Assembly (NCBI RefSeq): GCF_020080835.1
Contig: NC_058159.1
Coordinates: 13,331,101 to 13,395,100 of the forward strand
Direction of reading: 5' to 3'
Source of the DNA: Cotesia glomerata
Taxonomy: Eukaryota; Arthropoda; Insecta; Hymenoptera; Braconidae
Length of the DNA stretch: 64,000 nt
Below, piece after piece: positions 52,444-61,702 of this stretch; the stretch's first letter is position 1; each line of letters opens with the position of its first letter. The notes beneath the pieces were generated by a model. The model was not told the DNA's origin. It was given only the letters and a program-made list of their open reading frames with translations, and made no database searches. Position numbers and translations under genes: made by a program.

Positions 52444-53757
52444 TCATGAAGTGGATTCTTTTGCAGCCGGTGTGACTGTAATTGACTCAGCCTTATTTGC
52501 GTTAGGTTTTGCATTTTTGTTCTGATTTGTATAAGTGTTTGAATTTTGTTTATAATGTAGCATAGTGTGGTGAAATTTATGACAAAGCTTGCAGCGGGTG
52601 GAAGTACAGGGTCCTTTATGTTCACGTAAGCAGTTAGGACAGAGTCGGGAAGCTTTAACAAATTTAACACGTTGGTCAACTGTTAGTGAATTGAAATTTG
52701 GACATTTATAGAGAGGGTGGTTACCCTTACAATGAGGACAAACTATCAAGGGTGTTGTCACGAGTGCTCGTGCAGTCGGTTCAGTTTTTTGTGATTTATT
52801 AGCGTTGAATGTTCGGTCAGTACGTTTACGTTTGAACGAGTTACCGGTGTCATGATGTTGATTCGGTTTACGTGAACTAAATCGGAAAGCTGTCTTAGTC
52901 ACGAATTTACCAAACTGTTCAATTGTCGGAAGAGTGTTTTCATTGTCAAATGTCTCCTCCCATTTGTCTCTAATATATATGGGTAATTTACGTTCCAGCA
53001 CCCGTACAATGAATGCATCAGTCGGTTTCGCATTAAGTGTTTCTAATTCATTTAAATGCTGGCGAGCTTGATCTATAAATTTAGTTAAATTTTCATTAGT
53101 AGGTTTTTCTATAATATCTAAATCCAGAAGGGCATCGTAATGTTTGTTAACTAGAGCTCGTTCTTTTTGATAAGTTTCAGTTAAAAGATCCCATGCTTTA
53201 GTGTAATTTACTGCACTTGCATCATAAAGCGAAAGCTTGTTAGATGCTGCGCCAGTTAAAGATGCACGAAGATAATACAATTTATTGACGTCATCAAGAT
53301 CTTTACGACCATCAATTAAAGATTTGAACATATTTTTAAATGAAAGCCAATTTTCAAAGTTCCCGTCAAATTTAGGTAATTCTGCAGTTGGAAGTTTAGC
53401 AAGACGTTGTGCTTTAAAGGTAGTATTTCCGACTGATGTATCTCGTGAGGATATATTTTCATTATGTGAATTGTTCTCCTTAGCGTTGGATTGATTTAAA
53501 GTATGTAGTTGACTGGCAAGTGCAAAGTATGCAGTTCGTGTGTCGTCTGCGAGGGTAACTTCTGCATTATCGGGATCAGTCATTTCTAATTCGTCGATGG
53601 TTGTATCGTAATGTTCATATAATTGTTTGACTTTAGCAAAACGTAAGTTTATAGCTACTAGATCAACATTTTCTTGTGTTAGTCCAGTTTGGACTGCATT
53701 GACTTTGTTTAAAATCAGCAGACGTTTTTTGTCTGAGGGAATGTCTGTTTTATTCAT
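52444..53757 (-). CDS. BEL gag protein (437 residues, open)
   Basis: The capsid/nucleocapsid precursor. It starts at ATG 53757, shortly after the primer site region. Order: an N-terminal helix-rich part (KVKQLYEHYDTTIDELEM), the Pao gag block LPKFDGNFENWLSFKNMF (about residue 120) with YYLRASLTGAASNKLSLYD and ALVNKHYDALLDLDII, then three zinc-knuckle-like motifs: CPHCKGNHPLYKCP, CPNCLREHKGPC and CKLCHKFHHTMLH (about residues 338-405). The frame ends at a TGA after KESTS. Protease sequence follows in the same frame, so either this stop is suppressed or it is another lesion. Confidence 0.9.
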   Translation of the reverse strand: MNKTDIPSDKKRLLILNKVNAVQTGLTQENVDLVAINLRFAKVKQLYEHYDTTIDELEMTDPDNAEVTLADDTRTAYFALASQLHTLNQSNAKENNSHNENISSRDTSVGNTTFKAQRLAKLPTAELPKFDGNFENWLSFKNMFKSLIDGRKDLDDVNKLYYLRASLTGAASNKLSLYDASAVNYTKAWDLLTETYQKERALVNKHYDALLDLDIIEKPTNENLTKFIDQARQHLNELETLNAKPTDAFIVRVLERKLPIYIRDKWEETFDNENTLPTIEQFGKFVTKTAFRFSSRKPNQHHDTGNSFKRKRTDRTFNANKSQKTEPTARALVTTPLIVCPHCKGNHPLYKCPNFNSLTVDQRVKFVKASRLCPNCLREHKGPCTSTRCKLCHKFHHTMLHYKQNSNTYTNQNKNAKPNANKAESITVTPAAKESTS

Positions 53758-54165
53758 TTTGAAATAATTTTAAATAATAGTAATAATAAAAAATAAAATT
53801 ATAATAATAGTAATATTAAATAATTAATTAATAATCAATTGCACTACTTAAGCAATAAATTGACTATCGTATGTCAGTCAATTAATTAAATAAATATTGA
53901 CGCAATTAATTAATTTTTAATCGTTGATTAATTAAGAAATAGTAATATGTAATAATATAAATTAAATATTGTCCACAGTTTGACAGTTACTGTCTAAATT
54001 GAATAAATAATTCAATAATTAAGTGATTAAAATAATTAAGTAGTAATTATTGAGAGATAATAATTAAGGAAGAAAATTGAGAGACTTATTTTTTATTGTT
54101 AGATGTCCAGCGATGTTGATGTTGATTGACACTTCCTTCTATTCACTCGTACACCAGGGGTCGGG
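53758..54165 (-). other. BEL leader between primer site and gag
   Basis: AT-rich leader of about 400 bases on the minus strand; no reading frame. Probably holds the packaging region, by position only. Confidence 0.5.
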
Positions 54166-54190
54166 GGTTCAGACCTCACAGGAGGCACCA
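54166..54190 (-). promoter_or_regulatory. BEL primer binding site
   Basis: On the minus strand, two bases after the 5' LTR comes TGGTGCCTCCTGTGAGGTCT. Its complement ends ...CTCAC-AGGAGGC-A-CCA, exactly the 3' architecture of a tRNA (T-stem strand, seven-base acceptor, discriminator A, CCA), and the match seems to reach into the T-loop. I do not assign the tRNA. Confidence 0.85.
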
Positions 54191-54192
54191 AA

Positions 54193-55402
54193 TGTTTTGT
54201 CGCAAACTCTCCAAGATGGAGAATTTCCGTAATTATTTATTCTTCTTAAACTATTCAGGAACCAGGATCAGGAATTCTTAATTTAAAATAAAACACTCGG
54301 TGTTGGGGTGAATAATTATAAATAATTTATTCCCCAATGGGAGAAAACTCTAGCAATTACTAGAGAAAAACTCCTCGAAGATAGATACAGTCGTGTATGA
54401 TATGAATAAGTGTGTGTATGTAAGTGAAACAATTGCACTAGGTGTACAATAAGGGTGAGAAAGGATCTCAGCCGCTATTAGGTTATTGAGGTCAACCGGT
54501 ACCTGTTGATAATGATCCGAGAGGATCTGAGGATTTTGATCCGAGAGGATCAATGTGCGTTTGATCTGAAAAGATCGATTTAATTGATCCGAGAGGATCG
54601 AACGTATTTATGATTTGAGACAATAAATTGATTAGTTAAATTGAGATGAAATAGATTTTAATTAGTCGAATTGAATCTATTTTGCAATTATAAAACTGTA
54701 TTTAATCAATTATATATTATTCGCGAGAATTTATATTAATTGGTATATTAATGATTTATACGTGGGAAGCACTGTGGTCAATATTTTTAATGTAAGTTAA
54801 AATGTATATTATGAAGTTAAATCGATCGGAAGTCTAATCAATTATTGATTATTGCCAAAGAATATTAAAGTTGCACAAATAATTAAATGATGATGAAATC
54901 ACGCGTCTTTGTTACACGGCATATAAGTTAAAGACAATGGCCACGACGCCACAATAAATATACCGCGTCACAAGTATCAAAATGATTTTACCTTGATTAC
55001 GGTGAATTTATATTATTTTTACGGTAACAACAACAAAAAATTAAATAATTACTTGAGTTAATTTGAATATCAGAATGAATGTAATATTATGTAATTTATT
55101 CACAAGGAAATAGCACAGAATAATGAGATTAGCGAAGCTAGCGGGTATATTGTGTCGGTCACAGGTTCCAAACACAACTTAACTGTACACATGGCGTCTA
55201 GCGCCTCGTGCTTCGTGCCGGCCGGGCTTCTTCCCGCTAGCTCATGGTGCGCAGGTGCAGCAGCCATTACAACGTGTTATTGGACATGTTCGCGAAGAAC
55301 AGTCATAGAAATGACTCTTGTTGAGTCTCGAGTATAGTTAAGCTTTTGGTATAGTTATGAGAGTCGGGGTGACCAACTCTCTTTTGCCTTGGCGGCAAAA
55401 CA
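54193..55402 (-). repeat. BEL 5' LTR (1210 bases)
   Basis: Direct copy of 47577-48786 with the same end sequences, about 99 per cent identical by eye. In element orientation it carries the promoter. Confidence 0.95.
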
Positions 55403-55407
55403 GGTGT
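55403..55407. repeat. BEL target-site duplication (second copy) GGTGT
   Basis: GGTGT following the LTR end AAAACA, equal to 47572-47576. Removing the BEL element and one copy leaves the Gypsy gag frame continuous across the site. Confidence 0.93.
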
Positions 55408-56027
55408 AATGCGTCGTCGTTGATTGAACCTCTTGCCAGTTCACGCATCTCTCGGAGGAGCTGCGAGGGTTTTTTGTCACCAAGTGTCATGTCTCTCAGG
55501 AGCTTAAGAAGGTGTGTCTGTCTAGAATCAGAGAAACGATTAAGTATTGCGTTCTTAATTGTACGGTACTTATCTTGAGCTGGTGGATTGCTGATGATGT
55601 CCCAGAGCTGAGTTTGTATGTTGGGTTGGAGAGCCTTCAACGTCTGACTGTATTTCTGATTGTCACTGGTGATGCGGTTTGCTAAGAAATCTGCTTCGGC
55701 GATGGCAAACCACATTTCAGGTCTGTCCGAGGTGAACTGTGGCAGGTGGAGGTTGACAGCAAGTATTTGTGAGACATCGAATGGTGCAACTGGTAATGTT
55801 TGCTGTTGTTGGATTGTCCCGGTGTCACCTTTGTTGTTACCATCATTGTTGCTTTTGTCGTCAACACCGGTGTCTTGAGTTTGTGTCACAATGCCCGAGT
55901 TGGATGCTTTGCCCAGTGGATTACCTAGTGGTAAGTCAAACTCAAGTAAAGAATTATTGAGATCGTCTGTTGGTTTGTCTTTGTTAGTTGTAAACATCGT
56001 GTCTTTTTTCGCGGGTGTTCTCAACAT
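55408..56027 (-). pseudogene. Gypsy gag N-terminal part, cut by the BEL insertion
   Basis: From ATG at 56027: a low-complexity Asn/Asp/Gln/Thr part, then the insect Gypsy gag core LHLPQFTSDRPEMWFAIAEA, ADFLANRITSDNQKYSQTL, NPPAQDKYRTIKNAILNRF, LLRDMTLGDKKPSQLLREM and a final ARGSINDDAL. The codons beyond 55408 towards lower coordinates belong to the BEL LTR and are not gag. The gag frame resumes at 47576. Confidence 0.88.
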
Positions 56028-56082
56028 GTGTTTTTAGGTTACCGGCGTCGGTTGATTTCGCACTTATTTCTTGCAAAATTAA

Positions 56083-56100
56083 ATCACGTCGGGGTCACCA
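56083..56100 (-). promoter_or_regulatory. Gypsy primer binding site
   Basis: On the minus strand TGGTGACCCCGACGTGAT lies four bases after the LTR end CAACTACA. TGG at the start is the complement of tRNA CCA, and the pattern is the usual one for Gypsy elements. Confidence 0.8.
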
Positions 56101-56104
56101 ATTA

Positions 56105-56458
56105 TGTAGTTGTTAGAGGATACTACACTATATATTAATAATGATAATAATATTTGCAAGATTAATTAATATTTAATAATATTTATTCACTTATTTATTA
56201 CATAAGTTACTTAGCGTCTCTTTTTATATCTAGTCAGGTCACAATCAATAATAATAATAATAATAATCTAGACAATAATAATAATAATGCACAATTACGC
56301 CACAGCTATGGCGTGCAAAAAGGCGGGATTATTTGAGTTTGTGCGGGATTGTTTGTTGGAGAGAGTGAGAGGGTTTCCCGCTCCGATGACTGGCGCTTTG
56401 GTAGGTTCGATTTGACTTCTGGCCGCTGGGAGCGCGACCGAGGTGGCAGGACCGCCAC
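56105..56458 (-). repeat. Gypsy 5' LTR, upstream edge missing
   Basis: In element orientation a GC-richer U3 (GGAAACCCTCTCACTCTC...), a TATA box in GATATAAAAAGAGACGC (about 56215-56232), then AT-rich R/U5 ending CCTCTAACAACTACA at 56105. The far end is cut at about 56459, where Copia LTR sequence starts. The embedded (AAT)n runs are at 56246-56295. Confidence 0.75.
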
Positions 56459-56595
56459 AGTGGAATTATTATTATTATATACTCCTAAGTCTATACTATG
56501 TGAAATATACAGAATATATTACCACGTTGTCTAAAGCGAATATAAATCTACTTATTATTTAAATAATCCACAGAACCATCTAATAAACATTAACA
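56459..56595 (+). repeat. Copia 5' LTR, last 135 bases only
   Basis: Matches 61075-61211 from GTGGAATTATTATTATTATA to AACATTAACA. The first roughly 97 bases present in the 3' LTR are absent; Gypsy LTR sequence abuts instead. Confidence 0.9.
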
Positions 56596-56609
56596 GGTTA
56601 TGGACCCAG
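56596..56609 (+). promoter_or_regulatory. Copia primer binding region
   Basis: GGTTATGGACCCAG directly after the LTR end ...TTAACA. Copia elements often prime from an internal tRNA-Met fragment with a GGTTAT-type site; the match here is by position and first bases. Confidence 0.6.
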
Positions 56610-56737
56610 ATGGACGGCTGTGAATATTAAAATAATTATTTTAGTGAAAAAGTAGAGTTTAAAAAGCTAAAAGTGAAACCAAAGTTTTTGAGGTTAGCCA
56701 GCCACGTGCGATAGTGCGAAAAATATCGAAAAAAAAA

Positions 56738-59700
56738 ATGGAAAGCGTTCGCGAGGAAACTATGGTACTAGTACTACATGGTACAGAAGATTGGGCATTA
56801 TGGAAATTCAATATGAAGATTGCCCTGATGTCAAAAGATGTTTGGGGAACAGTAACAGCGCCTAGTCCAAGACCAGAGGATCCGACTCAAGGAGATGGAC
56901 AAGCACCGACGCAGGCTCAAATGAATGAATATCTTCGTCAGCTGAGACAGTGGGAGAATACAGAAGCGAAGGCTCAGCTTCTGATCACGTCGGGGTTATC
57001 TAGAGAAACAATGTTGCACGTAGTAAGCTGCGAAACAGCCAAGGAGATGTGGGATCGACTTCAAGAGGTCTTCGACAGCAAGACGAACACGGGAATCCAT
57101 ATGCTACATCAGCAGTGGTATATGATGAACAAAGAAAGCTCAGACAGCATCGCAACACACATATCCAAGGTTCAGGACCTTGCGCACCGACTGAGAACCC
57201 TGGGTGAAAACGTTTCAGATAATTCAATTATTACAAAAATTCTCTTAACCCTACCGCCTTCTTTCAGTCATTTTGTTTCAGCTTGGGATTCGGCTGCGCA
57301 AGCTAACCAAACATTAGCGAATCTGTCAGCTCGCCTAATCGTGGAAGAAACACGAATGGGAATTCGTGAAGAAGGTGAAGATGGAGAGGCACTAGCTGCG
57401 AAAGAGCAGCACAAAAAGGGAAAAACTCCATTCCGCAAGGGACGCTGTAACTACTGTAAGAGATACGGTCACTGGGAACGAGATTGCCGTGACAAGAAAA
57501 AAGATCTCGCCCGGAGCGAGGGTGAGAGATCAGCAAAGAAGAAAAAGGCCAGTGGAGCCTTCATTGGCGTAACGTTAGCGTCAATAACAGATTCCAAAAT
57601 GATGCGGGAGAGCTGGTACCTGGACTCCGGAGCCACAAGTCACATAACCGGAAGAAAGGAGTGGTTTACGGAGATGATAGACCTAGACTCCAAAATGCCA
57701 ATCAAGCTAGGTGATGGAAGTAAAATTTATGCAATCGCCAAAGGGATCATAAATATTCAAGCATACAACGGTCTACAGTGGGTGGACAAGAATTTAGCTG
57801 AGGTATTGTACATTCCAGAACTGAAATTTAATCTAGTATCTTTAAGTGAAATTGTAGATAAAGGCTACAAGATGACAACTGACAAGGAAGGCTGCAAAAT
57901 TGTAGAAGGTGAAAATACAATTGCAGTGGGAGAAAAGACAAGTCAGCTGTACATTATGAAATTTAGACTAGCGAAACAGGAGCAGCAAAAAGTGCTTGCA
58001 ACAGTGGGAGCAAGTAAACCAGTGAGCATGCAGCAATGGCATGAGAGACTAGCCCATCAGAGCTATGATCATGTGAGTAAAATTCTTAAGTTAAAAAGTA
58101 TTCCTGCAGCAGGCAAAAAGGAACTGTGTGGCGCGTGTACTATGGGGAAGATGCACCGCCAACCGTACAAAAGAAGCGAGAGCAGAGCGACAGACATTGG
58201 AGTGATAGTCCACGCTGACGTATGTGGATTCATGGAGATGAAGTCACTAGGAGGCGCCAGGTATTTCTTACTAATGAAAGATGATTTTTCAAATTATCGA
58301 CAGGTTTATTTTCTCAAGGCCAAGTCTGAAGTAGTAGGATGTGTCAAAAACTACTTGATGAGAGTTGAAAAAGAGACCGGGAAGAAAGTGAACATGCTCA
58401 GAACAGATAATAGATTGGAGTTTGTGAACAGGCAGCTGTCAGAAATACTGTTCAAGGAAGGTTTAAAGCACCAGAAGACAGTGCCGTATACCCCGGAGCA
58501 GAATGGAAGAGCTGAGAGGGAAAATAGAACAATAGTAGAAGCTGCCAGAACGTTGCTGTACAGTGCAAATTTACCAAAAGTTTTGTGGGCTGAAGCTGTG
58601 AACGCGGCAGTCTACGTGCTGAATCACACTGGAACGAGCTCAACTAAAGGTAAAACTCCATATGAAGTCTAGACTCAAAGAAGTACGGATTTAAATCAAT
58701 TCAAGGTACTTGGATCAAAGGTCATGGTACATATACCTAAAAATAAACGGAAAAAATGGGATGCAAAAGCTGAAGAAGGCATCTTGATTGGATACAGCGA
58801 CACAACCAAGGGCTACAGGGTCTGGTTTCCGAAAAGGAGCAGAGTCGAAATACATCGTGATGTAATATTCAAGGAAGAAGAGATGTATAAGGCTAAAGTG
58901 GAGACCGCAGTCCTAGAAATTCCTGAATATAGACTGGCTGACACGGAAAGGCCTGAAGAAGCTGGAAATGAACATGAACCTGAAGTAAATGAGGAAGAAA
59001 ATGAGTCGTTCACTGAAGAAGACACATTTAGAGATGCTGAAGCACCTGGTGAGTCAGATACAGATGCTGAGACGAGCATCTTGACAGATGATGGCTACGA
59101 ATGCAACGCAGCTGATTGTGCAGGACCTCCGGGTAGGATCATCAACTGGGTTCAATGTGATGGTTGTGATAAATGGTATCATACACTATGTGTTGGCGTA
59201 GATGACAACGAAGTAAGAGAGGATGAAGAGTACTACTGCACTGGATGTGCTAGAGAAGAAGAAAAACTCTTATTAAGTCAAGTGCCGACAAGCTTTCAAG
59301 AAGCAAAGCAAGACAAGGACTATGAAAACTGGAAAAGTGCAATGAAAGAAGAGATCAAAGCACTAAATAAGAATAAAACATGGAGTTTAGTTGAACGACC
59401 AAAAGGAGTCAATATTTTGAGCAACAAGTGGGTCTACAATCTGAAACAAAAGTCTGATGGAAAAATATCCAGATACAAGGCCAGATTGGTAGTTAGAAGA
59501 TGCCAACAAAGAGCAGGGATTGATTATGAAGAAACGTTCAGCCCAGTTGTAAAATATGACTCAGTGAGGGTCTTACTAACTCTAGCAGCAGCACATGGAA
59601 TGCATATCGAACAGTTTGATGTTAAAACAGCATTTTTACATGGAGACTTGGAAGAGGAGGTCTACATGGAACAGCCAGAGGGTTTCAGTGACAACAGCAA

Positions 59701-60823
59701 TAGAGTTTGCAAGCTAAACAAAAGCCTGTATGGCCTGAAACAGGCACCAAAGTATTGGAATAAGAAATTCACCAACTGTCTTAAGAAGTTCAACCTGGAA
59801 CCAATTGAAGCTGACTCTTGTGTGTTTAAGTCACCTGGAAATATTAATGAGTGCATTATTCTGTCTATTTATGTTGATGACGGGCTGGCTGTGTCTAAGG
59901 AGGAAAACAAAGTCAAGAAACTACTTGAATGCCTAAAACGGGAGGTTGAAATTACAGTATCACCACCAGACATGTTTTTAGGGATCAATCTGACCAGGTT
60001 AGCAGATAGATCGATAATAGCAAACCAGAAGCTGTATACACAAAAAATACTGGACAAGTTTAACATGCTAGAAGCGAATTCAGTCAGCATTCCGGCTGAT
60101 AATCATCAGGATTTAAATCAAGAGGTTGAGGAGAGCCAAAAGCTGCCACCAACAGTTCCCTACAGAGAGGCAGTAGGCAGCTTATTATTTTTGTCGTTGA
60201 TCACACGCCCGGATATAGCATTTGCGGTCAACAATGTGAGTCAACATTGCGCAAGTCCGCAGAAAGTACACTGGCAAGCAGTTAAGAGAATATTCAAATA
60301 TCTCAAGGGCACATCTGGATTTGGAATTAAATTCGATGGGCAAGGAGCTGATACCACAGTCAAGGGTTTCTCAGACGCAGATTATGCAGGAGACACGAAG
60401 GCGAGAAAATCCAGGTCAGGATACTTACTGAAGATTGGGGATACACCAGTGGTATGGGGATCCAAAAAGCAAAAGTCCGTGGCCTTATCTACAGCGGAAG
60501 CAGGATTCATGGCAGCTTGCCATGCCACCACGAACCTGATTTGGTTGAATAAATTAGTATCACAGCTAGTTGGACACGAAGCTGGAAGTCCAACTCTTTA
60601 CATAGACAATCAAAGTGCAATTACCTGGATAAAGAATGGCAATTTTGAGGCAAGGTCAAAGCACATTGACATTAAATTCAAGTTTGTGCTGGAGAGGTTC
60701 AAAAACAAGGAACTGGACATAAAATATATACGTTCAGAGGACCAGGAAGCTGACATACTCACTAAGCCTCTGCCAAAGGCTAGATTTGAGAAGCTGAGGG
60801 CAACGAGTATCAAAAATTGCTAG
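56738..60823 (+). CDS. Copia gag-pol polyprotein with PHD finger, one in-frame TAG
   Basis: The first ATG in a reasonable context is 56738 (MESVREETMVL). The frame runs to 60823, about 1360 codons, broken only by TAG at 58670-58672, where the context (PYEV-stop-TQRS) suggests a former tryptophan. Domains: gag with DWALWKFNMKIALMSKD (about residue 18); knuckle CNYCKRYGHWERDC (about 237); protease WYLDSGATSHITG (about 293, catalytic D intact); integrase HHCC plus DDE (WHERLAH, HADVCG, LRTDNRLEF, GRAERENRTIVEAAR); a PHD finger (about 787-840); reverse transcriptase KWVYNLKQKSDG, QFDVKTAFLHGDL, YVDDGLAVS (about 1043); RNase H GFSDADYAGD (about 1210), LYIDNQSAI, ILTKPLP. Odd points: TDNR for TDNG in the integrase and VVRRCQQ for VVRGC in the reverse transcriptase. 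Otherwise it looks functional. Confidence 0.93.
59096..59256 (+). other. PHD-type zinc finger within the Copia polyprotein
   Basis: Between the integrase C-terminal region (IGYSDTTKGYRVWFPKRSR) plus an acidic linker (58920-59090) and the reverse transcriptase, the residues read ECNAADC, WVQCDGCDKWYHTLC and YYCTGCAREE. The order of ligands is C4HC3 with the Trp before the last His that is characteristic of PHD fingers. The family often binds the histone H3 tail, so a chromatin-tethering role for integration is a reasonable inference. Confidence 0.85.
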
Positions 60824-60970
60824 TTTTAAGTGCAATTTAATAGTTTTCTGTTCTAGGTTATCAAAGGGCCAGAAGCCAAAGACTGATGGGCTGGAAAGCA
60901 GAGCACCAAAGACATCTGAATATATAATTAATTAATTAGAGTCATTCTTTTCTTTAAAAAAACAGAATCT

Positions 60971-60979
60971 AAGTGGGAG
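60971..60979 (+). promoter_or_regulatory. Copia polypurine tract
   Basis: AAGTGGGAG directly before the 3' LTR start TGTTGAAATAC, the expected plus-strand primer position. Confidence 0.85.
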
Positions 60980-61211
60980 TGTTGAAATACTTTAATAATA
61001 GTTTGTAAGAATAGTTTCTGTCTTTATCTACTTGTTAGTATGTATCTTGGTCGCAAGGCAGCAGCTCAGTCCCTAGTGGAATTATTATTATTATATACTC
61101 CTAAGTCTATACTATGTACAATATACAGAATATATTACCACGTTGTCTAAAGCGAATATAAATCTACTTATTATTTAAATAATCCACAGAACCATCTAAT
61201 AAATATTAACA
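60980..61211 (+). repeat. Copia 3' LTR (232 bases)
   Basis: TGTTGAAATACTTTAATAAT to AAATATTAACA, with TGTTRA/TYAACA-type ends. Complete, unlike the 5' copy. Confidence 0.9.
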
Positions 61212-61379
61212 ATATCATATGACATTGCAAGTGAAACAAATTCACTCAACAAAATATTTATTATATACTTTTAATCATTAAAAAATGCTGCATCTAATTA
61301 TATATTATTATACATTAATAAATTTAAATTTATAATTTACATTTAGTTAGATATAATTATGTACATAGCTTTACGTTTA
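61212..61379. other. AT-rich spacer
   Basis: No feature seen; leads into the satellite that follows. No clear duplication of the sequence at the Copia 5' edge, consistent with that edge having been altered. Confidence 0.4.
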
Positions 61380-61700
61380 ATTATATACATGGTCCTATAT
61401 CAATTAGATCTGATCAGATATAATCATATATAGATTTATATATAGTTATATATAGCCCTACATAACTCAGGTCTAATCAGATCTAATTATATATAGATTT
61501 ATATATAATCATATATAGCCCGAGGTAACTCAGGTCTAATCAGATCTAATTATATATAGATTATATATAATCATATATAAACCTAGATAACTCAGATCTG
61601 ATCATATATAGACATATATAAAATATACATACAATATATTAGTCTATATATGATTATATATATTTTATATAAAAATTTAGATATAATCATATATAATTCT
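61380..61700 (+). repeat. Short satellite, about 60-base unit (AACTCAGGTCTAATCAGATC)
   Basis: About four to five imperfect units containing CTAATCAGATCTAATTATAT and TATATATAATCATATATA. Lies immediately left of the THAP element. Confidence 0.75.
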
Positions 61701-61702
61701 AT

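Larger units (their letters stand above)
47577..55402 (-). mobile_element. BEL/Pao LTR retrotransposon, structurally complete, 7826 bases
   Basis: Two 1210-base LTRs (47577-48786 and 54193-55402), both TG...CA, flanked by the 5-base duplication GGTGT. Minus orientation: primer site next to 54193, gag, A17 protease, reverse transcriptase, RNase H, integrase, polypurine tract next to 48786. The LTRs differ by only about a dozen bases by eye, so insertion is recent. However, the coding frame has four in-frame stops and a shift, so this copy is not autonomous. Confidence 0.95.
45401..56458 (-). mobile_element. Gypsy-type LTR retrotransposon, truncated, interrupted by a BEL/Pao element
   Basis: On the minus strand: part of the 5' LTR (56458-56105), primer site, gag N-terminus, the BEL insertion (55402-47577), gag C-terminus, protease, reverse transcriptase and RNase H. 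The coding sequence stops at 45401 in RNase H; no integrase or 3' LTR is present, and the upstream LTR edge is cut by the Copia element at about 56459. It is the oldest of the three LTR elements here, because the other two interrupt or truncate it. Confidence 0.88.
56459..61211 (+). mobile_element. Copia LTR retrotransposon with PHD finger, nearly intact, 5' LTR truncated
   Basis: Plus orientation: truncated 5' LTR (56459-56595), primer region, a single long polyprotein frame (56738-60823) with one TAG, polypurine tract, complete 3' LTR (60980-61211). The last 135 bases of the two LTRs differ at only a few positions (ATGTGAAATA against ATGTACAATA; AAACATT against AAATATT). The missing U3 at the 5' LTR means that the element has lost its promoter at this site. 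Confidence 0.93.

Noticed and set aside
52444..52446. TGA between BEL gag and protease as a programmed readthrough site
   Set aside because: Possible, but the same frame has three more stops, so a simple lesion is the more economical reading.
45401..56458. Possible enveloped (env-bearing) retrovirus-like Gypsy
   Set aside because: The region downstream of RNase H, where integrase and any env would be, is absent; there is no env-like reading frame.
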